Shown here: piece by piece, positions 23,121 through 34,511 of the stretch
How positions within the stretch are numbered: position 1 is the stretch's first letter
Layout of the letters: every line of letters begins with the position of its first letter
DNA from: Maratus speciosus
Taxonomy: Eukaryota; Arthropoda; Arachnida; Araneae; Salticidae
Reading direction: 5' to 3'
NCBI GenBank assembly: GCA_963932465.1
Contig: OZ010795.1
Location: forward strand, 470,694,806-470,758,805
DNA: 64,000 nt
Program-made: the position numbers and the translations under genes
The notes under the pieces: model-generated
The model's database searches: none
The model's input: only the letters and a program-made list of their open reading frames with translations
Told to the model about the DNA's origin: nothing

Positions 23121-23330
23121 AGATTTCCATTTTGGTTAAAAAATCAAATTTTTTTTTCAAATAAAACTATATAAAAGTTGTCATGGTCACAAAGAATTCT
23201 TGGTACTGTTACGCTAGCCGGGTGCAAATCTCGCCAATAGCTTTTTTTCAAATTGCCAGATAGCATTTTTTTTTCGAGCGGTAAATTAAAACATTGATTT
23301 GAAGTTGAAATTAAATGTCATGGTTTGTTG

Positions 23331-23870
23331 CATTATTGGGAAGAGTTCCATATTGTGTGCTGGTTGGCGCGATTGGCGAATGAATCCAAAATGGCGTCAA
23401 AAAGCCATTTTTAGCGTCTTATAAATTTTTTCAGGATGTCGGAAAAACATGGTCTTTAAATATTTGTAAATATATATATATTTAATAAATCTTATGTATG
23501 TCACATGTTAAAAAAAGTACGATGTTTACAGAGATAGTTTTATATATATCACGTATAGAGATATACCTTATACAAATATAGTATATATACGCCTATAAAT
23601 AAATATTATGTACTTATATTTTATGTATTTATTATATTTATTATACATGTCAAATTAAAACAAAGTTATATATTTTTCCGAAAAATATAGGCTAAATGCA
23701 AGAAAAAAAAAAAAAAAAAAAAAAAATACGCAAAAAACATATGAATAAAGTTTATTCCAGAAAAAAAACAACCTCAAAGACTGAAGATCGCAACGACATC
23801 GATTCATTTAACGCCAAAAAAAAATCTCGCCAAAAAACCAGCACACAATATGGAACTCTTCCCGCATTAT
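23331..23870. mobile_element. 540-bp MITE, GGGAAGAGTTCCATATTGTG ends
   Basis: The left end GGGAAGAGTTCCATATTGTG then TGCTGGTT is exactly inverted at the right (AACCAGCAC, ACAATATGGAACTCTTCCC). The middle is AT-rich with a poly-A block. CGCCAA words at the inner edges resemble family M3. Confidence 0.75.
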
Positions 23871-23984
23871 TTAACATTTGGCCAGATGTCACATACGCAC
23901 CGCAGATTTGGCGTGTTTTTTTTTCTTTTTTACAAAAATTTGGCGAAAACCTTGTTTTCGAATAGCAGTTACATATGCATTTTG

Positions 23985-24267
23985 TGTATTACTTAGTTAT
24001 CCCGTCGACCAAAAATCTATCGCCAAACTATAATATTAAATGTCAATAATGGTTGATCGTAAATGTCACATTCACTTGACTTTATGTAAGTTACACATGT
24101 TTACGTCATCAAGTGATTTTTATTTCGACGTTTTATTTGTATATTTATTAATGTTATACTAATTTATTTGTTCTTTCGTTATTTAAAATAAAAATTATGT
24201 CAATTTGTATAATTTGGCGATTTACATAATTTGGCGAATTTGGTCGACGGAATAACTAAGTAGTACC
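23985..24267. mobile_element. MITE family M2 copy 2
   Basis: Reverse complement of 6542-6836. Ends: TTACTTAGTTATCCCGTCGA then CC at left, GGTCGACGGAATAACTAAG then TAGTACC at right. It interrupts CGCCAA-rich sequence related to family M3. Confidence 0.8.
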
Positions 24268-24268
24268 G

Positions 24269-24447
24269 TATCATAATATTAAAATATTTATTTGCTTAAA
24301 AGACGTTATAAAAACACATTAAAAGTAAATTAAAAATCCATATTATAAATATATTTTATCTATATTTACAAAATATAGATTTTTAATTTAATTTTAATGT
24401 GTTTTTATAACGTATTTTAAGCAAATAAATATTTTAATATTATGATA
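24269..24447. mobile_element. 179-bp near-perfect palindrome
   Basis: TATCATAATATTAAAATATT...AAAAACACATTAAAA at left is met by its complement ending AATATTTTAATATTATGATA. Stems are about 70 bp with a spacer of about 35 bp. The high arm identity suggests a young element or arm conversion. Confidence 0.8.
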
Positions 24448-24969
24448 TGATTCGTAATGGACGTAATTTTGATTTACTACTCGCACTTATTTACGTAAGT
24501 AGTACCGTATTTTTAAATTATTTTCTATTATTTTCCAAAGGAAATAACAAAAAAAATAATTAATAACTATAGAACAAAATAATTTATATAATTTTAAAAA
24601 AAGAAATAAAAGTAAATAAACATTTATTATTAAATAAACAACAATAGCCGAGTTACCATGTCAATCAAAATAATGCCATTTTGGCGCCAATCAGAATCTT
24701 TCGATTTGGCGAAAGATTGTTCAAGTAAATTGAATTATAAATAAAAGTAGCACGATACATTTTTTGGCATATATTTAAGGGAGGCCAAACTGGTCGCCAA
24801 ATTAATTTAAAATAACCTTTTCTGAAATAAGAAAAAAAAATATCTGTTCTGATTAAAATTTCAGTTGCCATCATTAGAAAAATGTACTTAAAACAAGTGG
24901 GTAAGTGTGATCACAGATCTCACAGAGGGTTTCGTTTAATATTCCTTTAAAACACTTTATCCTTTTGTG

Positions 24970-25990
24970 AAATCTGTTAGTTCCACATTTCGCAACCAGG
25001 GGCGCACTCTATTCTACACAAACCTCTATCCAAAGGAAACTCCGTTTTACAACCTATGCGTAGGTATATTAGTCGAGGGGATCGGGTCTATAGCACCCGA
25101 GATAGGTAGGCGCCCCAGGAAATTGCACGGAACATTCTTTTATAAGCTTTTTATTATGTGCTATGAACTATGTCAAAGTTTCCAGCAGATCGACTTGTTA
25201 GATTTCATAATTTTAACAAAATTGCGTTATGTTAGTTGCAAATTCCACCACCAGGGAGCGCACACTATTCATAACAAAAGTGTATCAGATCGAAACTCTG
25301 TTAAACAACCTATCAGTGGATGTGTTACTGGAGTTGGTGGCGGCCTTAAGCGAGAAATTAAGAAATTTGCTGAAAGTACTATTCGGAAATAGTGGTAACT
25401 AAAATTTTGACATTTTTATATTTCATAAGCAGCACGTGTCTGAGTATATCATAGTGCTCAAAAAACGACACCTAAAAAGGTCGTAAACGCTATTTTTTAA
25501 AAAAGAAATCCAGCGCCCCTCCCCCGCCCTCCCTTCACAGGAAATTGCATGCACCATTATTTTATAAGCTTTTTATTATGTGTCATGAAGTATCTTAAAG
25601 TTGCAAACGGATCGCCTTGTTATATTTCCTAATTTTAACAAAATCGCGTTACGTTAGTTCCGCATTCCACCACCAGGGAGCGCACTCTATTCTTAACAAA
25701 AGCATATCTGAACGAAACTCCTTTGCGCAATCTCTCCGTAGATACATGGTCGGGAGGGTGGCAGTGCAGTCTTAACCAACAATTTAAAACATTTTCTGCG
25801 ATAACAAACGCTAAGATTTAATAAATAAATCTAGTCCCCCCCCCCCCCCCCTCCACTCCTCGAAATATCACACTCCATTCTTTTTTACACTTTTTCTTAT
25901 CTGTTATAAAGTATCTTAAAGTTTCGAAGACATCGAGTGGCGGTCTTAAACAATAATTTAAGATATTTCCTGAAATTGCTATTCGGAAAT
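24970..25990 (+). repeat. Three-unit degenerate tandem repeat
   Basis: GTTAGTTCC(A/G)CATT(T/C)C, then ACCAGGG(G/A)(G/A)CGCAC, recurs at about 24978, 25229 and 25652; CTTTTTATTATGTG and ACTATTCGGAAATAGTGG also repeat. An open frame of 141 codons (24967-25392) covers the first units but resembles no protein I know. Confidence 0.65.
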
Positions 25991-26878
25991 AGTGGGATGA
26001 ACACTTATAAACCTATAAACTTTTTCATATTGAATAATTAATACTTATCTCATAGCGCGCCATCGAAACACACCACGCAAATTGTTAATTTCCCAATTTA
26101 AATGAAATCTCCGTTAAAAAAGCACGTGCCTCCATCTTAATCTGGCATTTGATGGAAATAAAAGGAATAAAATAATAATTAATATCTCAGCTCGTAATGA
26201 AGCAATCTCTTTGAACCGGGTATGTGTGGAATCTGCGAGAAATATCCAGCCCGGATGTCAAAAAATTTAATCGAAAAATTTAATATTTAAAAAGTTTAAA
26301 TTTCGTATTAGACTTTCCTCCCCTTAAATTTCTCCCGCGCCGATATGTCGAGAAATGATGACAGTTGCCTTCCGGTGAATGGAAATCTGTTTTCATTGTT
26401 TTTAAAAACACAGAAATTAAATTTTTATCGATGGATTTTTAGTGGATTTTTTGCGTTCTATCCTATGCAGAAATTTGAAATTTATACCAAAATAAAGTAG
26501 AATTTTTTCCGCGTATTTCTACACCTGTTACGAATTTGTACGACCGATATTTCGGCAGATCCAATTTTGCTTTTTGAAGGTCCACTTCATTTATTGCTTA
26601 AAGTACTCCGTGGTAACCCTGCACCGGCTGATTTGACGGAGCATCCGCCGAGTTTACTGGCAACCATTAGGAGAAACTGGGGAGGATTTCGATAACGTGC
26701 ATTTTCACCTGCATTCAAAAGGTTGATTGGTTAATTTTAGAATTTAATTAGCCCGTAATTAGGTTAATTACCAACTTTTTCAAAATTTTATGATTTGTTG
26801 TTTGATGTGAGGTGTTCAGCTATAAGTACCCAAAATTTCAAGTCTCTAACATGTATAGTTTCTGAGAACGGGCTCTGT

Positions 26879-26909
<31 letters not shown>

Positions 26910-27234
26910 GAGCAAGACGAATAGGGTTTCGTCAGATGAACGAAACCCTAATTAGAAAAAAATTAATATTTCGAAAACTAATTCGAATTTAAAAGTTCTA
27001 ATACCAGCTTTGAGAACCGCAGATCAATACGGATTTTTGGTGTTAATTTCATCGCAATGTATTCCATATTTTAGGAAAAATAGCCGTGAAACTGAATCAG
27101 TCGTTTAATCAGTCGTTTCAAAGAATCGTTTCATAAATTCGTTTCATTAGGATTTTATATATATAGGGTAGATATTTAAAGATAAATTTTCGCGTTTCCT
27201 AACCGTTACAAATATTATCTTTATGTTTCATTTG

Positions 27235-27690
27235 AGAACCCACACTAGTAACGGGAAAAAAAATGAAAGCGCTAATGTTAAGTCTATGGGAGCATTATAT
27301 TTTCAATTATCTCGCTTCCTTTTAAACCTTTTAAAATGAATTTTTTTGCATAGGATAGCTGAGGACGCTCTATAACCGGGCTAGTTATTACTTTTTCGAT
27401 TTTTGTTTCAGATATTTTTCTTTAAAATTACTTTTACTTTCATAACCGGTTGGAATCCGCTCTAAAATTTAAACTATCCTATTATAGATAAAAAAAAACT
27501 ATAGCCAAAATCGAAAAGTAAAAGCTAGCCTCACTGTCGATAGTCACCAGATAACCTATGCAAAAAAAAGAAAAAAAAAAGAAAAAGAAAAAATCATTCA
27601 AAAATATTAAAATCAAAGCGAGAAATATGAAAATGACCCCCCCCCCCCCCATAGACTTAAAATTAGCGTTTTCATTCCTTCCCGTGTCTG
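27235..27690. mobile_element. Family P copy C
   Basis: Left arm with ACGGGAAAAAAAATGAAAGC, CTATGGGAGCATTATATTTT, GCATAGGATAGCTGAGGACG; right arm with AAAATCGAAAAGTAAAAGCT, CCAGATAACCTATGC, CCATAGACTTAAAATTAGCG and CTTCCCGTGTCTGAAAT. A poly-C tract replaces part of the right arm. Confidence 0.75.
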
Positions 27691-28450
27691 AAATAGGCGT
27701 GCATGCATCCAATTCTTTGAATAGCCTTGTATATTATTATATTTTTATTTTCCAAACATATCTTTCTAAATGTAGTTGAATTTGAAAATAAAATTAATCA
27801 ATTTCTCAACAATTCTTCCTAGTTCTTTTGCGTAGCCCTATACGTAGTCTATCGAATTTATATATATAATCTAGTATGCAGAAATTTAGTTAAAAACGTA
27901 TATCATAGCTGAAATCTCACTTTCAGCAATCATCCCTAATAGACAATACTTCATATGCAATATTGTATCCAATATCTTTTATGTGCCCCTGTTAATTAAA
28001 TAAAATGTGATGCACATCATATTATAATGTAAGCATCATATTGTAAACCTCAGTAACGTATATGAATTCCATCTTGTTTGAAATCGTGAAACATAACTAA
28101 AACACACTTTGCAAGCAGTTTTTTTCTGTAATAAAACTGAACCCTTTTCTGTGACTCTGTAAATGAATGATAAATGCTTTGCTATCCCTTCAGAAAGCAT
28201 GTTTTACTGCGCCTCATAAATTCATATCAATTTCATTATGTTGTAACAGAAAACGTTATTAAAATACCCCGCAAACGTTTTTTCTTCGTAGTCCATAATG
28301 TAACGAAATATACTTTTTAATTCCCCTGTACAAGAACCTATGCTCTTCAATAATGCGAATAAATTGTATGTTTAAAATTGTTTTATGTCATTAAAATACA
28401 CGCAAATGTATTTTCCCACATAGACCATAATATAAAATACTTTTGAATGT
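27691..28450 (-). repeat. Array gamma, third block
   Basis: Colinear with 21290-22083: GTGCATGCATCCAATTCTTT, TTCTTCCTAGTTCTTTTGCG, CCATCTTGTTTGAAATCGTG and others match almost exactly. Period 130-170 bp. Confidence 0.7.
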
Positions 28451-28920
28451 CCATGTAAGTGAAGTATAAAATATTAAAAGGTAATACGTATTAGAAAAAA
28501 AAATTGCTAGCTAGTATATTTTTATAAAATGCTATATTTTATCTTACAGTTTCATAACTTTTAGTTTTACATTATTAAAGTTAATGATAAATTTTCGCGC
28601 TTCCTAACCGTTGCAAAAAAAATATCTTTGCGTTACATTTGAGAACCCACGCGGGTTACGGGAAAAAAATGTAAACGCTAACGTTAAATATATGGGAGCG
28701 TTATTTTCAAATCTCACTTCCTTTTTATCTCACTTCCTTTTTAACATTTTAAAATGATTTTTTTTTTTTTGTATAAGATAGCTGAAGACGATCTACAACC
28801 GGGCTAGTCTTTACTCTTTCGATTTTGGTTTCAGATATTTAAAAAAAATTACTTTTAATTTCGGAACAGGGGTGAATCGTTTCTGAAATTGAAACTTTCC
28901 TAATATATATATATATACTA

Positions 28921-29195
28921 AACTAAACTCTGCGGCTATACAATCCATGAGGATCAGGGCCGACAGTGCCCATCTCTGTTTTCTTGACCCTAGGACCGAG
29001 GTACTATACAACATGCGTCCCGGCCAGGTGGTCAGCCTAACGCGAGACCCTCGGTGTTTAGTTCCCAAGCAAGCTTGGTACTCATTTTATCGACCCCAAA
29101 GGGATGAAAGGCTGAGTGAACCTTGCCCAGTCGGGAGTCGAACTCTCGACCTGCGGTGCGGCAGGCAGATGCCCTGACCACTACACCACTGGGCT
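28921..29195 (-). mobile_element. tRNA-derived SINE, family S2
   Basis: On the minus strand the first 70 nt (29194 down to 29125) fold like a tRNA: 7-bp acceptor GCCCAGT/ACTGGGC, a TGTAGTGGTCAGGGC A-box, a CCTGC/GCAGG anticodon stem and a GAGTTCGACTC B-box arm. It looks Gly- or Asp-like. The body has CTTTCATCCCTTTGGGGTCG and ATAAAATGAGTACCAAGC. From memory this phrase resembles the conserved central part of some cephalopod and other invertebrate SINEs. The tail is AGTTTAGTTTAGT next to (TA)n. Confidence 0.85.
29125..29194 (-). ncRNA. tRNA-like SINE head with intact-looking stems
   Basis: Acceptor and T-arm pairing look complete and both internal promoter boxes are present. It is not called as a tRNA gene because the SINE body follows at once, and the anticodon loop is only six bases in the best fold. 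Confidence 0.6.
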
Positions 29196-29207
29196 TTATA
29201 TATATAT

Positions 29208-29452
29208 CAGTGGCGTGGCGTGAAAATTTTCGGTGGTCATCGCAATTATTTAAGTTTGTGGTGAAAAATTATTAACTCTAAAATTCAATGGTTGAATGTT
29301 CAAAAAAGAAACTTTAAATCTTACCTTCACTTATACATGAACTCCAAATGTTCTGCTAAAACTGGATCGTAGAGTTTTAAAAGCTTATTAAGAGTTTTAA
29401 AATATTGCTTGGTCATCGCCGCATCCAGCGATGACCGGACGCCACGCCACTG
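29208..29452. mobile_element. 245-bp MITE with CAGTGGCGTGGCGT ends
   Basis: Perfect 14-bp TIRs CAGTGGCGTGGCGT / ACGCCACGCCACTG, then GGTCATCGC / GCGATGACC. It sits in (TA)n, so the flanking repeat (TA or 8-bp ATATATAT) cannot be resolved. CAGTG starts fit hAT-type elements. Confidence 0.85.
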
Positions 29453-29640
29453 ATATATATATATATATATATATATATAATAAAAATCTAAAAAGTAAAA
29501 TCTAGCCGTGCTCAACTATCCTATGTAAAAAACATCATTCAATAATATTAAAACAAAGCGAGAAATTTTAAATTAACGCCCCCATAGACTTCGTTTTACT
29601 TTCTCTCCGTGTCTGAAGTGGGCTCTTTAAAAATTATGTC

Positions 29641-30554
29641 TGTTACACAGGACAAATTTCGTTCTCCGACTGTTAAAGGTGTACTGTCCCCTTAAAAATA
29701 ATAAATATTAAAGTAATGAACTATAAAAATATTTCTTTAAAATTTTGAACAAGTTGATTTACAATTTTAAAGTTAACAATCTTTAAAACTTATTAACTTT
29801 AAATTCTGCTGATTTTTAATTAAAAAAACTGTTTTTCGAACGTAAAATGTTAAATTGTCGAATATTTTATACATATACAAGAATAGGAGGCTTGAAAACC
29901 AGTCTCCTGGCCAGGCCACAAATATGTTCTAACAAATTATGACTTCGTAACTATTTGTTAACTATTTTAACTTAAAAAATAATTTAAAAAATACTCGTCT
30001 ACTTTTTTACCATTTTACTTAATAAACTAGGACTGAAATTTGATTCCTTAATAACTTCTATATGTTGTAACTCCCTCTGTGCGGTTCTGAAATTGTTTAT
30101 ATAAACGAAATGTATAATTTCCTTCGTTATTCATAGAAATATAGAATTTAAAATATTTCATTCTTTCAAGAGTCGTTTGTTGAAATTAAACAATAATTTT
30201 AGAAAAAAATAAATCCAAGGTTTGAAATAGGAGTGATCTATTTTAACACGGTGCAATAATCCAATCACAATTAAATCGTTTCCATTTGCTAAAGTGTTTG
30301 GATACTAGCCAATCATATTTTTAATAGGCGTGGTTTTCATCGTCTTGGTAGAGGCGGAGAGCATAACATTACGAGGCCATTTTTGACACATTTTTCATAA
30401 AAATCTTTGCATATTTTGCTCAGCCTAATTGTAGTAGAACTATTGAAAGCATGTTATTGGAAAGCTTAAACTCTATATTTTCGTTGTTATTTTTAAAATT
30501 TTCCTGAATTTTGCTGATATGAATGTTATAAGACTAAAAAGGACACAACACCTC
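29641..30554. other. No gene seen
   Basis: The first 200 bp match 20810-21010 and 20060-20260 (GGACAAATTTCG, ACTGTTAAAGGTGTACTGT, TTAACAATCTTTAAAACTTA), the right neighbour of family P. The rest is AT-rich with no recognised feature. Confidence 0.55.
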
Positions 30555-30775
30555 GAATTTCACTGGATCCTAAATTGACAGGATCCTGAGAATTAAACTA
30601 CAACGAAAATCGGAAAAGTAAAAAATAGCCCGTAAACAGATAGTCCTCAGCTATCCTGTGCAAAAAAAATCATTTAAAAATATTAAAAATCAAGCAAGAT
30701 ATTTGAAAATATTGTTCCCATAGACTTATCATTAGCGTTCGAACTTCAAGCCGTGACTAGTGTGGCCTCTTAATA
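30555..30775. mobile_element. Family P copy E (right half)
   Basis: Contains AAAATCGGAAAAGTAAAAAA, CCTCAGCTATCCTGTGC, TTCCCATAGACTTATCATTA and a decayed CCGTGACTAGTGTGGCCTC end. The GTCAC palindrome follows directly. Confidence 0.65.
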
Positions 30776-31641
30776 CACTGATGTCCAAAATTAAGGACTA
30801 GTCACAAAATGCTAATTTTTAAGCCAGGGAATACTCAAAAGGAAATAATATAATTCAAATAATTACTATATCTACAGCACAGCTAGTCCATATAGCATCT
30901 TATTCATGTCACTCATGGTCACAAGTGTCACAGTCACTTCGGTGAAACAAAAAATAGGAAATTCCACACGTCTCCTTATGAGTCACAAATGATCACTATA
31001 TGTGACTTCACTGAGACGTCAATGTGACAGCTACTTTGTCCCGAGTCACCAGGTGACTTTAGAATGTAATTACATTGTAACTCTCATGTGACTGTCACTT
31101 TTGGGCTCAATTTCAAATTCATCATGAACGTTGCTATAGGATAAGTCACCAAATAATATCACATTATAGTCACATGGTGACTTTTCACAAAAGGGCACAA
31201 TGGTGACTTCACAGTAGTCTCTCTGTCACCTGAAAGTCATCATGTGACTTTAATGTGACATTATTTGATAACTTATCTTAATGCAGCGTTCACGATGACT
31301 TTGAAATTGAGTCTACAGATGACAGTCACATGAGACTCACAATGTACTTACATTGTAAAGTCACATGGTGACTCGCCACAAAGCAGAAGTCACAGTGACG
31401 ACTCAGTGGAGTCACATATAGTGATCATTTGAGACTCATAATGAGATGTATGGAATTTCCTATTTTTTGCTTCACCGCAGTGACTGTAACACTTGTGACT
31501 ATGTGTGACATGAATGAGATGTTATATGGACTAGCTGCGCTGTAGAGATAGTAATTATTCGAATTATATGATTTACTTTTGAGTATTCGCGTACTTGAAA
31601 ATTAGCATTTTGTGATTGGTCCTTAAATTTGGACACCAGTG
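30776..31641. mobile_element. 866-bp GTCAC-rich foldback element
   Basis: The whole element is one long palindrome with its centre near 31205. Ends: CACTGATGTCCAAAATTAAG at left, TTAAATTTGGACACCAGTG at right. Inner arm words such as ACATGAGACTCACA/CTCTCATGTGACTG are inverted across the centre. GTCAC or GTGAC occurs about 28 times by my count. TA lies left of the element (30774-30775) but CA lies right, so a TA target duplication is only possible. The end sequence style fits Tc1/mariner-type MITEs. Confidence 0.85.
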
Positions 31642-32760
31642 CATTACAACAAATGAAGGCATATGATTCATGATATAGCCGATTTTTTTTTTTGTAGAGT
31701 TTCTTGAATGACGACATCTCTTTTTTTGGATTTGTATATTATTCAGCGATAATGACGTCCTATATGTAGTTTACAATAAATGTTGTTTAAGACTAAATCG
31801 TAAATGAAGAATTTTTCAGTGGACGCGGATGGCGTCATTTTATATAAAATAAAAGCGTGTGCTTCAAGTCTTAAAACTGAAATATGTTTTGTACTATCTA
31901 TATTTATATACATTTATGTATATTTTCATTGGGGGTGACACTAAATTCTGAAAAAGCAGACTTCCCGTTTTCTTTTTTTTTTAACCATTTGGAAAAATGG
32001 TTATTGTTCTCGTCAGGATGGGAAATTAAAAGCATATCTGGAGGTTTTCATTGGTTTAATCCGCATTTTATTCGTTTTATGATTGGTCTATACAGTAATC
32101 TGTATTTCCCTTTAATTTCAACAACGATGGATACCTTCTGTTGCCAGTATGAAAAAAAAAGTAATAAAAACTACAAAAAAAAAAAAATAATAATAACTCA
32201 GAAACAAATTGAGATACAGCTTTCAAACAAATTGCATTTAAAAGTACATTTTTTTCTCTATCCGACGGTGTAAAAAGTAATATTGTCGGATGTTTAGAAG
32301 TTTAAGAATGAAATTTCATTTAAAATTGGCCGTCAGATTTCTTGGAAATCTGACGATGGAAAAGCCTTTTCCCGAACAGCCAATGAAATGCTTGGATATT
32401 TACGTAAGTTTCAGGTGGATAGTACTTAAGTTTCATGAAATCTGACGGGTCGCAGGCGATATTTTTGGCTTGCAATTTTTACGTGTAATAACACTATTAA
32501 TGTTTAATTCATGGCATACGTAATGTATGATCAACTCCGTGCGATTTTTTATGTCTTAAATTTTAGTCTTCAAAAATATCGTTTTCCAAATGGTCGCTGT
32601 AATTTGATAAATTGCTATTTTTTTTATTATTATTTATTTATTTATTTATTCATTTTTGTACAGTTTCGGCCTCAAAAAGTCAGGTTTGTTGCAAAAAGAT
32701 ATAAACAGCTATGAAAACAAACCTGATGACCCTTTATGCTTATTTTTATAAGTAAATATG
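31642..32760. other. No gene seen; one perfect hairpin
   Basis: AT-rich. A hairpin CGTCAGATTTC-TTGG-AAATCTGACG lies at about 32331-32355, and ATGAAATCTGACGGG recurs at 32435, which suggests a small MITE with a decayed boundary. A 129-codon frame (31884-32273) is low complexity. Confidence 0.5.
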
Positions 32761-33068
32761 GCACAGATGTCATATAAGCACCGATGTATCTAATTGGCGC
32801 CAAAATGGCGTTACTTTTCCTGACATGGTAACCATATATAATGTTATTATAAATTGTTTTGTTCTAGAATTACATCATTTATTGATTGTTCTATCATTTT
32901 AAAGATAGTAGAAAATGTTTTGTTAATCACTGTATTTTCTTTTCATACTGAAATAAAAAATAACGTGCTATTATAGCACGCTATATGTAACTCGTAATCG
33001 AAAACGATGTTTTCGCCAAATTGGCATAAAAAATTACGCCAAACCCGATGTGTATATGGCATCTGTGC
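32761..33068. mobile_element. MITE family M3 copy 2
   Basis: Ends GCACAGATGTCATATAAGCA (left) and TGTATATGGCATCTGTGC (right), then CGATGTATCTAATTGGCGCC against GCCAAACCCGATG. The right inner part (TCGAAAACGATGTTTTCGCC) matches 23930-23965 in reverse complement. Confidence 0.75.
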
Positions 33069-33351
33069 AATACATAAAAACATTTTATTTATCTATAATA
33101 ATATCAATGCTTTATATACGATTTACTTTTGTTTGCATATAAAAATAGGTAAGTCACTTGTTTACACAAAATAAATTGTATAAATCTTTAAAAAATTGCT
33201 TGAGTATATGAAACAATGAATAGTTTGCCGAGAAATATGCATGAAAAACTTACTTGTGTCTCGCCAAACCAAATTTCTCTACCTCGCCAAGGCACTTATA
33301 CTGGTAAAGTACCAATTTCATTTTAAAGACTAAAAAGAAATGAATATAAAT

Positions 33352-33397
<46 letters not shown>

Positions 33398-34083
33398 AAA
33401 ATCATGCTTTTATTAAAATTTACAAAAATTTAGCAAATATGTATGTTTTTTAAATGCACTAAATAGTACAAAAGTCTTGAAAAAAAATTAAATACACGGA
33501 GTTTAAATTTAATTCGTTGAGTTATGGAAGATAAATGGATTTAAATGAAAATTTTGCCAAATTAGCCAGCTATATCCAAGCTGGCTTCATATACGAAACT
33601 TTTTTTGTCACCAAATTTGGCGATATTTCGCCACGTTGGCCAAGGTTTGGCGGTATCGTGGTAACCCTGTCATTAGTACTTTTCAACAAATACTCATTGT
33701 TGAAGATAATACTGACTTCTCTATAGGAAATCAAACGTAACAATTAAGTAATTCACCCCCCCCCCCCCCCACTGTTGCCCCCTTAGGGATCGAATTTAAA
33801 AAAATCAATCTCCAATTCAAGTACTGACCTCAGGAATACATATATATTCCAAATTTTAAAACTCTATGTCAACAGGAAGGGGGTGAAAAATGAATAAAAA
33901 GATTTGAGTGCAACTGACAAACATAATTGTAAGTTAAAAGAACGCATGTAAAAAAAAAAAAAAAAAAAAAAAAATAAGAAGAAATGATGCTATAAATCAA
34001 AATATTTTATTAAACATCATATAAATGTTTCTAATTTTCACACGCGAAATATAAAAGATGCTTTTGGCGATTAAAAAATGCTA
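33069..34083. other. No gene; poly-T, poly-C and CGCCAA words
   Basis: Contains 42 consecutive T (33355-33396), a poly-C tract near 33757, a poly-A tract near 33951, and scattered TTTGGCG/CGCCAA words at 33265-33300 and 33600-33655 that resemble family M3. The 63-codon frame at 33535 is made of those words. Confidence 0.55.
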
Positions 34084-34511
34084 TTAAGGCTGTTCTTAAC
34101 TGCTCTGCTCAACGAGCGCAAAACGTTTTGACACATTTACAAATTCATTTTTTAATGGAAAGCTATAAAATTGGAAAGCCTGACCATGGAAGCGATTTGG
34201 AATGGAACTATTTTTTCCATTATTTGATCCATCCATTACCCATTGAGTTATAAGCAATTTCGATCACGTGACAAACCCGTTTTTCGCCCGCTCTTGAGTG
34301 ATTTATCTACTTTCGCGCGGAAATTCGGTTCAAAACGTTCATTTTGACACTATTTTCGGAAAGATCTATTAGGTTTGCAAAAAATCGGAAAAAAACAGCT
34401 CGATGACCTAGTTTCTGAACAACAACACCAGCTAGTATCATGTATTTTCGAACAAAAATAAATAAAACTTATGTCAGGAAGTTGCCCTTTTTGATTTGAG
34501 AACAGCCTTAA
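34084..34511. mobile_element. MITE M1 copy 2 (reverse)
   Basis: Ends TTAAGGCTGTTCTTAA and TTGAGAACAGCCTTAA. In reverse complement the interior has GTTTTGAACCGAATTTCCGC, GTCACGTGAT, and TTATAACTCAATGGGTAATG, matching 200-551 and 57140-57568 in order. Confidence 0.85.

Larger units (their letters stand above)
22366..27166 (+). mobile_element. 4.8-kb Helentron-like composite element
   Basis: The left end is ACTAGGGGGCTCTGCCCCCT followed by ACGCTCGCC; the right end is GGATTTTATATATATAG. Two related loci (19320 and 28575) run from ACATTATTA straight into GTTAATGATAAATTTTCGCG, so the block is an insertion. Near the right end (CAGA)n at about 26880-26908 precedes the TATATATAG end, as in the element at 2101-2859. 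The body carries nested MITEs (22917-24447) and a three-unit degenerate repeat (24970-25990). No helicase or Rep coding was seen. Confidence 0.55.
28650..29640. mobile_element. Family P copy D, split by a SINE and a MITE
   Basis: Left arm 28650-28905 and right arm 29480-29640 carry the family P words (TATGGGAGCGTTATTTTCAA, AAGATAGCTGAAGACGATCT; TCAACTATCCTATG, CCCCATAGACTT, CCGTGTCTGAAGTGGGCTC). The middle is filled by the S2 SINE (28921-29195) and a CAGTGGCG MITE (29208-29452). Confidence 0.75.

Noticed and set aside
22765..23139. 124-codon plus-strand frame
   Set aside because: It overlaps the arms of MITE M3 and has a matching frame on the other strand because of the inverted repeat.
24967..25392. 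141-codon open frame with fairly mixed composition
   Set aside because: It spans two copies of a degenerate repeat; the third copy is not open, and no known domain is visible.
31884..32273. 129-codon frame with hydrophobic start
   Set aside because: Low-complexity translation (I/Y/F/K rich) of AT-rich DNA, no homolog recognised and no splice or promoter support.
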